The notes: generated from the letters alone by a model not told the origin. A DNA stretch of 8,253 nucleotides from Bacteroidota bacterium (GCA_009908885.1 JAAAOL010000174.1:1-8253), one strand, 5' to 3'. Shown: positions 1-5,640, numbered from the stretch's first letter. Numbers and translations are program-made.

Positions 1-403
1 GCACCATCGATCCGTCCGCCGCCATCGTCTTCCCCTCCGGCGCGATGGCAGACGGGGCGACGGGCCGCTCGCCGTCGTGGTACGAAGAATGCGAAATCCG
101 GCCCACGTGCCAGAGTTGCAGGAAGATGCGCCCCCCTTCCTCGTGCACGGCGTCGGTGATCGCCTGCCAGGCGTCGACCTGCTCCTCGCTGTGGATGCCG
201 GGCGTGTCCGGGTAGCCCTGCCCCAGCGGCGTCACCTGCGTCGCCTCCGTGATGATGAGGCCCGCGGAGGCGCGCTGCCGGTAATACGTCGCCATCAGAT
301 CGTTGGGAATCGTGCCGTACGCCCGGTTGCGCGTCATCGGGGCCATCACGATGCGTGAGGAGAGCCGTAGCGGACCGAGTCGGGTAGGTTGAAGAAGCTG
401 CAT
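1..403 (-). CDS. Old Yellow Enzyme family flavin ene-reductase (NemA-like), N-terminal 134 aa, truncated by window edge
   Basis: The visible N-terminus matches the FMN-dependent Old Yellow Enzyme (OYE) TIM barrel. Members use NAD(P)H to reduce activated C=C bonds, quinones, N-ethylmaleimide or nitro compounds in the cytoplasm. Seen directly: the first barrel strand and FMN-binding loop at about residues 17-28 (RIVMAPMTRNRA), with Thr24 where classical OYEs have Thr and the YqjM-like class has Cys; ASAGLIITEAT at 46-55; the conserved PGI.S..QV.AW segment at 68-79; and FLQLWHVGRISH at 94-105, with Gln96 at the usual flavin-contacting position. The substrate-binding His/Asn pair and the C-terminal phosphate-binding loop lie beyond position 1. 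The ATG at 401-403 fits the family's usual short N-terminus; there is no Shine-Dalgarno before it. It diverges from ypdA across a 216-bp spacer with an AT-rich palindrome. The family call is firm; the substrate is unknown. Confidence 0.93.
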   Translation of the reverse strand, partial: MQLLQPTRLGPLRLSSRIVMAPMTRNRAYGTIPNDLMATYYRQRASAGLIITEATQVTPLGQGYPDTPGIHSEEQVDAWQAITDAVHEEGGRIFLQLWHVGRISHSSYHDGERPVAPSAIAPEGKTMAADGSMV

Positions 404-438
404 GGGGTGATCTATCGGTTGTGGTCGAGGTCTCTTGG

Positions 439-460
439 TTTATTTGTTATAACAATTATA
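439..460. promoter_or_regulatory. AT-rich divergent promoter/operator candidate with a perfect 12-bp palindrome
   Basis: Positions 444-455 read TTGTTATAACAA, a perfect palindrome. Symmetry extends outward with mismatches (441/458, 442/457 and 439/460 pair; 443/456 and 440/459 do not). It lies in an AT-only or nearly AT-only island in otherwise GC-rich DNA, between two divergent redox genes. On the minus strand, 455-460 reads TATAAT and 453-460 reads TATAATTG, one base from the Bacteroidota -7 element TAnnTTTG. On the plus strand, 439-446 reads TTTATTTG, also one base off, with a TTG at 419-421 as a possible upstream element. Promoters facing both ways that overlap a regulator site are therefore plausible. 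The regulator is not in the window, and binding is inferred from symmetry only. Confidence 0.5.
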
Positions 461-619
461 TAGCGGTCCAGGTTCTCTCTTCTGCAGTCTCGTCCGCGGG
501 CGTCACCAGAGAATTACGATCCCGTCACCATGGCTGCACTCACCCAGAATTCCCGAAACCGGTGCTTCGCGCCCCGTGTTCGACCCCGCGGTAGTTGCTC
601 TGACCGACTTCATCCTTCC

Positions 620-1624
620 ATGCGCGACGTCGTCATCATCGGAGCCGGTCCCGTCGGGCTGGCCTGTGCCATCGAAGCCAAACGACGTGACCTCGACGCC
701 CTCGTCATCGAGAAGGGCGCGCTGGTCAACTCGTTTCTGGGGTATCCGACGAACATGGAGTTTTTCTCCACGCCGGAGCTGATGGAGATCGGCGGGCACC
801 CGTTTCCTACGAAGGGCTACAAGCCCACGCGCGAGGAAGGCATCGAGTACTATCGCCGCGTGGCCGAGGCCGAAGCGCTCGACGTGCGGCTCTACGAACG
901 GGTGACGGCGGTGCGGGGCCAGGATGAGGACTTCACCGTCGCCACCGACGCAGGCGCGTATCCCTGCCGCAAAGTGATCATCGCAGCAGGCTTCTTCGAC
1001 GTGCCGAACCGCCTCGACGTGCCGGGCGAGGACCTGCCCAAGGTGAAGCACTATTTCAAGGAGCCCTTCCCCTACACCGGCCAGCGCGTGCTGGTCATCG
1101 GCGGACGCAACTCGGCGGCGAAGGCGGCCCTCAGCTGCTATCGCCACGGCGCCCACGTCACCCTCGCCGTCCGGAGCGACGCCCTGTCCGACAAGATCAA
1201 GTACTGGCTCAAGCCGGACCTCGAAAACCGCATCAAGGAAGGCAGCATCGCGGCGCATTTCAACGCCACGGTGCGCGCCATCGAGCCGGAACAGGTGACC
1301 CTCGATACGCCCGAAGGCCCACGGACGATTCCCAACGACTGGGTCCTCGCCATGACGGGCTACCGCCCGGATTACGAGTTCCTGCACGCCCTGGGCATCG
1401 AAGTGCGCGACGACGAAACCCGCACGCCGGTGCACGATTCCGAGACGTTCGAGACCAATCGAGCCGGGATGTACCTCGCGGGCACCATCTGCGGCGGGCT
1501 GAACACGAGCCGGTGGTTCATCGAGAATGGCCGCTTCCACGCCGAGCAGATCGCCGAGCACATCGCGAAGGGCCGCGTCACGCCGCACGAACTGGAATCG
1601 ACCCACTGGAAGACGGCGGAGTGA
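620..1624 (+). CDS. ypdA: YpdA-family bacillithiol disulfide reductase (Bdr), FAD/NADPH-dependent, 334 aa
   Basis: This is a two-dinucleotide-domain flavoprotein of the YpdA/Bdr family, which uses NADPH to reduce oxidised bacillithiol (or a related thiol) and so supports bacilliredoxin recycling in the cytoplasm. Seen directly: the FAD loop GAGPVG at residues 8-13 after a beta-strand; EKG at 31-33; a YPTNMEFFS segment at 43-50 and FPTKGYKPTREE at 62-73, both typical of YpdA; IIAAGFFDVPN at 120-130; LPKVKHYFKEPFPY at 139-152; the NADPH loop GGRNSA at 161-166; TGYRPDYEFL at 246-255; and a C-terminal FAD segment MYLAGTICGG at 284-293 followed by IENGRFHAE. The start at 620 is chosen because it puts the FAD strand at residue 3 and gives the usual family length (about 325-335 aa). 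An in-frame ATG at 530 would add 30 residues of Arg/Pro/Ser-rich sequence with no fold. Neither start has a Shine-Dalgarno. The Cys seen in Firmicute GGGPCG loops is Val12 here; a Cys occurs at 16. The family call is firm; the thiol substrate is inferred. Confidence 0.93.
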   Translation: MRDVVIIGAGPVGLACAIEAKRRDLDALVIEKGALVNSFLGYPTNMEFFSTPELMEIGGHPFPTKGYKPTREEGIEYYRRVAEAEALDVRLYERVTAVRGQDEDFTVATDAGAYPCRKVIIAAGFFDVPNRLDVPGEDLPKVKHYFKEPFPYTGQRVLVIGGRNSAAKAALSCYRHGAHVTLAVRSDALSDKIKYWLKPDLENRIKEGSIAAHFNATVRAIEPEQVTLDTPEGPRTIPNDWVLAMTGYRPDYEFLHALGIEVRDDETRTPVHDSETFETNRAGMYLAGTICGGLNTSRWFIENGRFHAEQIAEHIAKGRVTPHELESTHWKTAE

Positions 1625-1677
1625 TGCCGTTTCCGGCTAACGATGTCCGTATAGACGATGAGTACGGTGGGCAGCGA

Positions 1678-1700
1678 CGCCTCGCCGAGGCGGTCGGCGA
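1678..1700. terminator. Overlapping alternative hairpins between convergent genes; possible bidirectional terminator without T-tract
   Basis: Two hairpins share bases. One is CGCCTC (1678-1683), loop GCC, GAGGCG (1687-1692). The other is TCGCCGA (1682-1688), loop GGCGG, TCGGCGA (1694-1700), a perfect 7-bp stem. They cannot form together. The location, in the 86-bp gap where ypdA (plus) and the heme-TPR gene (minus) converge, fits termination for both. Neither side has a T-run, so factor-dependent termination, or no role at all, is equally possible. Confidence 0.3.
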
Positions 1701-1710
1701 ACCCCGGCCC

Positions 1711-3897
1711 TCAGAGCGCCCCGAGAATCTGGCGGGCGAGCGGATGGTTGGGCTGCTGATCGAGCGCGGCCTCAGCGTAGCGCTGGGCCTGGGCCATGTC
1801 GCCGTTGCGGAAGTGGGCCAGCGCCAGGTTGGCGAGGCCGTCGACGTAGGTTGGGTCTGCCTCGACGGCGCGGGTGAGCAGGTCGATGGCGGCGCGCAGG
1901 TCGCCGTGGTTGAGGTAGAACGAGCCCAGGTTGCCTAGCGCAACGGGATCCTCCGGGGCGGCAGCGACGGCCGCCTCGAACTGCTGCCGCGCCTGCTGCG
2001 GGTCGTCCTCGGTGGCGTAGAGCATCCCCAGGTTGCCGTACGCCTGGACGTAGTTCGGGTCCAGCGCGATGGCCTGGCGGAGTGCCGCCTCGGCCTCCTC
2101 GAACTGTCCCTGACGCAGCAGCGCGGTGCCCTGGTTGAAATGCCCGATCTCCAGCCATGGGCGCTCAGCGATGGCTGCCTCGTACTGCGTCATCGCCTCG
2201 GCGGTGCGCTCCTGCGTCTCCAGAAAGCGCCCATAGTTGACGCGCACGTCGGCGAGGGCCGGTTGGAGGTCGAGCGCGCGGCGGTAGAGCCGCTCGATAC
2301 GGGTCGGGTCGCGCCCGTCCGCCTCGTAGGCCTGCGCCAGGGCGTTCAGGCGTTCGGGAATGTCTGAGCCCTGCCGCACGGCTTCTTCGAGCGCTGGAAT
2401 GGCCGCCGCCGTCTCGCCGAGGCGCATCAGGGCGAGCCCGTGCAGGAAGTGTGCTTCGCCAAAGCCCGCCTGGCCGTCGAGCGCCTCCGTGAGCACGTCG
2501 ACGCCTTTGCGCAGCGCTTCGTCGTTGCGTTGCTGCTGCCCGTAGACGATGTACGCCATGCCTTCGTACACGCGGCCCTCCCCCCCGCCCTCGTCCCGGG
2601 CGAAGTAGGGCGTCAGCGTGACGGGCGCGTGGGCCGGAGCGGGCGTGGGAGCGGACGCCTCTTCGCGGACGACCCGAATCCAGTGGTCGGTGAAGGAGGC
2701 GTGCGGCGCGTCCTCGGCCTCCACCTTGGGCATGTGACAGTCGATGCAGTTGGCCGTGGCCGTGTGCTGCTCGCGCACCTCCGCCTCGGCGAACGAGGCC
2801 TGGAGCGCGTCCGTCGCGTGGCACTCGATGCACGTCTCGTTGAAATACGACGGTCCCGCCTCGCGGAAGCCCTCGTGCGGATTGTGGCACGTCACACAGT
2901 CCATGGCTGCCGGGCGGCCCTGCGTCTCGATGAAGCAGGCGCTGCGCTTCATCCGGTCGGCGTGGGAGATGACGTCGATCTGGTCCTCCGCCTCGGCCTT
3001 TGTGGAGAAGAGCGCGATGAAGTCGTCCAGCCGCTGCGAGGGGCGAAAGTCGAAGGGCGTACGGCCCTCGCGCAGCAACGAGACCGAGCCGTGCAGGTGG
3101 CACTGCTGGCACACGTCCAGCCGCAGGTCGAGCGACAGGTGCTTGGGGTTGACGATGGTGGTGTCGATGTCGGCGGCGGGCTCGGGCGTTTCGAGGCGGG
3201 CCTCGACGTGGAGGCTGCCTGGCCCGTGGCACCGCTCGCAGCCGATGCCTTGTGGTACCTCCGTGTACTTGCCCTGCGCGAACGGCACGGACGTGGGATA
3301 GCTGTTGTGGCACGCCATGCAGCGGTCCGGGATGAGCCGGTCGAAGCGGGCGTTGAAGGCGCGGTAGCCGGGGCTGAAGTCCCAGCGCTGCGCCTGGGTG
3401 TACCACGTGATCGGCAGCTCGTAGAGGCGCCCCTGCTCTTCCGTCAGGTACGTCCGCGCCGCCGTCCCGCTGCCCACCACGAACTCCATCTCGCGGGCCA
3501 GCCGGTGCGTCACGGTGCCATCCGCGGCCCGGCGCACCTCCTCTTGAAACAACCGCCCGTCGCGCTCGACGACGCGGTAGGACAGGTCCGTCGCCGCGTG
3601 ATAGAGCGTGTCCGCCATCGGCGTCTCGATCCGCGTCTCCCCCGTCAGCGGATAGTAGGACTGCGCCATGCCGTGCGACTGATAGCTGCGCCACAGGTCT
3701 TCGTGGCAGTCGAAGCAGGCCGCATCGCCCACGAAGGAGGCGTCGCCCGCCACGTTGCCGAAGCGAATCTCGTCGTCATCGAGCGATGCCTGCTGGACGG
3801 GTGGTGGGACTGCCCCGCTACCGCCGTCCGTCGACGCGGAGCCGCAGGCGCTCAACAGCGCTCCCAGCAGGAGGCCCCATACTACAGTGCGTATCAT
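1711..3897 (-). CDS. Heptaheme c-type cytochrome lipoprotein with C-terminal TPR array, 728 aa
   Basis: Predicted exported, lipid-anchored multiheme electron carrier. A short signal peptide ends in the lipobox LLSAC, making Cys18 the lipidated residue. Seven CXXCH motifs are present: CFDCH 61-65, CMACH 193-197, CERCH 220-224, CQQCH 263-267, CVTCH 334-338, CIECH 356-360 and CIDCH 384-388. The layout resembles the cytochrome c554-like, TPR-fused cytochromes of environmental bacteria: heme 1 is followed by a H.M..S element, then a heme-free block (about 70-190) with VVGSGTAARTYL and ELPITWYT...SPGYR, then the heme cluster with RSACF before CVTCHNPHEG. After an Ala/Pro linker (about 414-428), about eight TPR-type units run from 441 to 717, with repeated alanine-glycine-tyrosine patterns and DPN/DPT ends. 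The start at 3897 (ATG) places the signal peptide correctly; a TTG five codons upstream is less likely. There is no Shine-Dalgarno. The gene stands alone, converging with ypdA. The electron donor and acceptor, and any catalytic role, are unknown. Confidence 0.9.
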   Translation of the reverse strand: MIRTVVWGLLLGALLSACGSASTDGGSGAVPPPVQQASLDDDEIRFGNVAGDASFVGDAACFDCHEDLWRSYQSHGMAQSYYPLTGETRIETPMADTLYHAATDLSYRVVERDGRLFQEEVRRAADGTVTHRLAREMEFVVGSGTAARTYLTEEQGRLYELPITWYTQAQRWDFSPGYRAFNARFDRLIPDRCMACHNSYPTSVPFAQGKYTEVPQGIGCERCHGPGSLHVEARLETPEPAADIDTTIVNPKHLSLDLRLDVCQQCHLHGSVSLLREGRTPFDFRPSQRLDDFIALFSTKAEAEDQIDVISHADRMKRSACFIETQGRPAAMDCVTCHNPHEGFREAGPSYFNETCIECHATDALQASFAEAEVREQHTATANCIDCHMPKVEAEDAPHASFTDHWIRVVREEASAPTPAPAHAPVTLTPYFARDEGGGEGRVYEGMAYIVYGQQQRNDEALRKGVDVLTEALDGQAGFGEAHFLHGLALMRLGETAAAIPALEEAVRQGSDIPERLNALAQAYEADGRDPTRIERLYRRALDLQPALADVRVNYGRFLETQERTAEAMTQYEAAIAERPWLEIGHFNQGTALLRQGQFEEAEAALRQAIALDPNYVQAYGNLGMLYATEDDPQQARQQFEAAVAAAPEDPVALGNLGSFYLNHGDLRAAIDLLTRAVEADPTYVDGLANLALAHFRNGDMAQAQRYAEAALDQQPNHPLARQILGAL

Positions 3898-3939
3898 GGA
3901 CGGGCACGTCAACGTGGAACACCGATGGCGATGATGCTA

Positions 3940-3979
3940 CAGGGGGACACCCGGCAGGTTTCCGGGGTGCTGCCCCCTG
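3940..3979. repeat. 40-nt GC-rich imperfect hairpin upstream of the heme-TPR gene
   Basis: Outer arms CAGGGGG (3940-3946) and CACCCTG-like partner CCCCCTG (3973-3979) are perfect complements. Inside them CACCCGG (3948-3954) pairs with CCGGGGTG (3962-3969) with one bulged G, leaving a 7-nt loop CAGGTTT. An internal loop (A opposite CTG) separates the two stems. On the minus strand it would sit roughly 43-82 nt upstream of the cytochrome start, so it could be in the 5' leader if transcription starts further upstream. It could be a leader structure, a dispersed palindromic repeat, or the end of an unseen transcript; no T-run follows on either side. Confidence 0.6.
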
Positions 3980-4060
3980 GTTGCAGCCCTTGAGATGCTT
4001 CGCCGAGAAGTACGTGGTTATACGGATTCAGATGGTTGATGTCCGGATCCTCGTGTCACC

Positions 4061-4102
4061 CGTCGTGGTGCGTGGTCCGTGTTGCGTGGTGCGTGATGGG
4101 TA
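4061..4102 (+). repeat. Degenerate heptamer array, six units of consensus NTGCGTG
   Basis: Six consecutive 7-bp units in perfect phase: CGTCGTG, GTGCGTG, GTCCGTG, TTGCGTG, GTGCGTG, ATGGGTA. Each differs from NTGCGTG at no more than three positions and the period never slips. It faces the reverse-complement array at 4129-4156. It is too short and spacer-free to be a CRISPR. It is noncoding as far as I can tell. Confidence 0.75.
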
Positions 4103-4128
4103 CGGGCCATCGCTCCATCAGCGCTTTT

Positions 4129-4156
4129 CACGCATCACGCAATACGCATTACGCTC
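4129..4156 (-). repeat. Opposed heptamer array, four units of consensus CACGCAN
   Basis: Four consecutive 7-bp units: CACGCAT, CACGCAA, TACGCAT, TACGCTC. These are the reverse complement of the unit in the array at 4061-4102. The first two (4129-4142) pair with 4082-4095 over 14 bp with a single G-T mismatch (a wobble pair in RNA), leaving a 33-nt loop that itself holds GATGG/CCATC (4095-4099 and 4107-4111). Together the arrays form one inverted-repeat unit of about 96 bp. Confidence 0.75.
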
Positions 4157-4210
4157 TGAGCTATGCGGACATCGCCCAGCGGTAAAGGTATTTGCGAACC
4201 CGTAGCGTTT

Positions 4211-4325
4211 GTAGAGACGCATTGAGGCCGAGGCGCCTCTCCTCGGATTGGGGCCGGTCGCAGCTGTGCTTTCGGGGCATTCATCCGGCGGATAATCTCG
4301 CAAGCCTACTTCGAGGCGTCTCTAC
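4211..4325. repeat. 115-bp segment bounded by perfect 10-bp inverted repeats (GTAGAGACGC / GCGTCTCTAC)
   Basis: GTAGAGACGC at 4211-4220 and its exact reverse complement GCGTCTCTAC at 4316-4325 bound a 95-bp interior. The interior contains the palindrome GAGGCGCCTC (4230-4239) and a second inverted pair CCGAGG (4228-4233) and CCTCGG (4241-4246). The size and inverted ends resemble a miniature inverted-repeat element or a dispersed noncoding repeat. No flanking direct duplication is evident, so mobility is only a possibility. Confidence 0.55.
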
Positions 4326-4441
4326 GCCCAGTTTTATGGCGTTCATCAACGTTACAGACCTCCGACATCATCTCATGGAATAGACATCGAGATCCATGCG
4401 GCGCCTCATTCCGATCGCACGAAGCCCTCTGCAAACGACAA

Positions 4442-4472
4442 CAGGGTGAGCCGCCGTCGGCGACCCACCCTG
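4442..4472 (-). terminator. Terminator-like hairpin downstream of the PorV-like gene
   Basis: CAGGGTG (4442-4448) and CACCCTG (4466-4472) form a perfect 7-bp outer stem. The inside (4452-4462) contains a further CGCCG/CGGCG pairing. Read on the minus strand it starts about 30 nt after the TAA stop of the PorV-like gene, and the stem is followed by GTTGTCGTTTGC, a weakly T-rich tail. This fits a rho-independent-like terminator closing the cargo/PorV transcription unit, though the T-tract is poor. Confidence 0.6.
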
Positions 4473-4502
4473 CTTCGACCGTTGCCGGTTGGTCTCGTGC
4501 GA

Positions 4503-5558
4503 TTACAGCGTAAGCGTGGCCGTAATCAGCTGCACGTTGTCGAACGGATCCGTCGGCCGGTAGGCGTAGTCGATCGCCAGCCGGTTGCCTTCGAGCTCCA
4601 GGTTCAGACCGCCGCCGACGTTCCAGCCTTCGAAGAAGCTGTCGTCGAGGTCTTCCTGCAGCTGGTAGCCGCCACGGACATACACGATGTCGCGCAGCGA
4701 GAATTCCAGGCCGCCCGCAAACTGGTCCGCATCGTTCGAGTTGGAGCGGAAGTTGCCCAGCACGGTCACGGCGCTGCCCGCACCCAGCTCACGGGTGTAG
4801 GAGATGCCGAAGTTCAGGAGACTCGGAAGCTCGAAGTCTTCCGCCTCGATCTGGAACGTACGCTCCAGGTCGCCATCCCGCGTGCTACCCTGCCGGGACA
4901 GACCGTCGCCTGCGTATTTCATCGACGGGCCGAAGTTCTTCAGGCTCACGCCGAAGCGCAGCCCGCTCTCGCCTACGGTATAGGTCATGCCCGCGTCGAA
5001 GGCGACCGTCGTGCCCGAGAGGTCCTCGGCCATCGTCTCGCTGACGACCTTGGCCGTCAGGCCGGCCGCGATGCGGTCGGTGAAGAGCCGCGCGTAGGTC
5101 AGCCCCGCCGAGACGTACGTGGCGTCCCAGGTCCGATCATCGGCGACGTCCGGGTTGGACACGGTCGTCTCCGGAATGTCGCCGAAGTCCCACGCGGAGA
5201 CGGTCAGGGCGATCTGGTTAGCACCGAAGCTCTGTCCCACGCCGAAGTAGTTGACGCCGATGTCGGCGACGTACTCCATGCGGGAGAAGATGGCGGTGGT
5301 CCCGGTGTTGAGCGTGAGCCCGGCCGGGTTGTGGTTGGCGGCTTCGATGGCGTTCGCCGACGACATCGCGCCGGTCATGGCTGAGCCGAGGCTCGCCGAG
5401 CGAGCCGTCATCGGGAGAAGCAGCCAGGTCGAACTGTTGGTGCCTTCACGATCACGGTCCGGGGAGACGGTGACGTTTTGGGCCAGGGCCTCGCTGGTGA
5501 GGCCCTGCGAAAGGCCTAGCAGCACGGCCACAAGCAGCCAGAGTGTATATTTTCGCAT
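4503..5558 (-). CDS. PorV/PorQ-like outer-membrane beta-barrel protein, 351 aa
   Basis: Predicted outer-membrane protein of the PorV/PorQ (UPF0164, FadL-like) group. PorV in characterised T9SS systems binds the C-terminal domains of translocated cargo and shuttles them to the attachment complex; whether this paralogue does so is inferred. Seen directly: a signal peptide at 1-26 with basic start, hydrophobic core and ALA cleavage site; the family's N-terminal signature of small residues then NPAGL (SARSASLG...AIEAANHNPAGL region, about 52-81); then alternating amphipathic strands to the C-terminus, ending ATLTL in a strand as barrels usually do. Length is normal for the group. The start at 5558 is chosen over ATGs at 5588 and 5585 because GGAGG lies 8 nt before it and the signal peptide then begins MRKY. 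It follows the T9SS cargo gene in the same direction, 134 bp apart, with no visible promoter between. Confidence 0.85.
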   Translation of the reverse strand: MRKYTLWLLVAVLLGLSQGLTSEALAQNVTVSPDRDREGTNSSTWLLLPMTARSASLGSAMTGAMSSANAIEAANHNPAGLTLNTGTTAIFSRMEYVADIGVNYFGVGQSFGANQIALTVSAWDFGDIPETTVSNPDVADDRTWDATYVSAGLTYARLFTDRIAAGLTAKVVSETMAEDLSGTTVAFDAGMTYTVGESGLRFGVSLKNFGPSMKYAGDGLSRQGSTRDGDLERTFQIEAEDFELPSLLNFGISYTRELGAGSAVTVLGNFRSNSNDADQFAGGLEFSLRDIVYVRGGYQLQEDLDDSFFEGWNVGGGLNLELEGNRLAIDYAYRPTDPFDNVQLITATLTL

Positions 5559-5566
5559 TGGTAATA

Positions 5567-5571
5567 CCTCC
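5567..5571 (-). promoter_or_regulatory. Shine-Dalgarno GGAGG for the PorV-like gene
   Basis: The minus strand reads CCTTTGGAGG followed by 8 nt and then ATG at 5558. This is the only clear Shine-Dalgarno among the gene starts visible here, and it decides the start codon against the upstream in-frame ATGs. Confidence 0.7.
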
Positions 5572-5611
5572 AAAGGTAGTGTCATCATCGCTGGTTAGGT
5601 GGGCCTTGTCT

Positions 5612-5630
5612 CAGGTGGGTCGTCCACCTG
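5612..5630. other. Intercistronic hairpin 1 (7-bp perfect stem)
   Basis: CAGGTGG (5612-5618), loop GTCGT, CCACCTG (5624-5630). It lies between the cargo stop and the PorV-like start. There is no T-run on either side, so it is more likely an mRNA processing or stability element, or a partial attenuator, than a strong terminator. Confidence 0.5.
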
Positions 5631-5640
5631 GGCCCGGTCG

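Larger units (their letters stand above)
3898..4441. other. Repeat-rich intergenic region with no credible gene
   Basis: About 540 bp lie between the start of the heme-TPR gene and the terminator of the PorV-like gene. No open frame here has family-like composition; the short frames (for example 4118-4303 minus and 4192-4383 plus) run through repeat sequence and look like chance. The stretch holds the upstream region of the cytochrome gene, a GC-rich hairpin, two opposed heptamer arrays and a segment bounded by 10-bp inverted repeats, each listed separately. Base composition is more mixed than in the flanking genes. From about 4326 to 4440 I see nothing recognisable. I found no tRNA-like cloverleaf and no TAnnTTTG promoter for the cytochrome gene. 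Confidence 0.7.

Noticed and set aside
501..529. CGTCACC direct repeat (501-507 and 523-529) as a second operator
   Set aside because: Seven bases repeated once in GC-rich DNA is within chance, and there is no symmetry or promoter element linked to it.
503..1606. Long minus-strand open frame (367 codons) opposite ypdA
   Set aside because: Composition is that of an antisense shadow in GC-rich DNA, while the plus strand carries an unmistakable YpdA with all nucleotide-binding motifs.
3910..3912. TTG start for the cytochrome gene
   Set aside because: The ATG five codons later gives a cleaner lipoprotein signal peptide and there is no ribosome binding site favouring the TTG.
2440..3993. Long plus-strand open frame (517 codons) opposite the cytochrome
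   Set aside because: The minus strand has seven CXXCH motifs, a lipobox and TPR repeats; the plus frame is Val/Arg-rich with no domain pattern.
4061..4156. CRISPR array
   Set aside because: Units are 7 bp, contiguous and spacer-free, and the array reverses orientation halfway; no cas gene is nearby.
4170..4205. Possible tRNA fragment
   Set aside because: No acceptor-stem pairing and no T-loop consensus could be found.
4118..4303. Small minus-strand open frame of 61 codons in the gap
   Set aside because: It runs across the heptamer array and the inverted-repeat end, has no Shine-Dalgarno and no protein-like pattern.
4446..5384. Plus-strand open frame opposite the PorV-like gene
   Set aside because: The minus frame has a signal peptide, a Shine-Dalgarno and the NPAGL family signature; the plus frame is a shadow.
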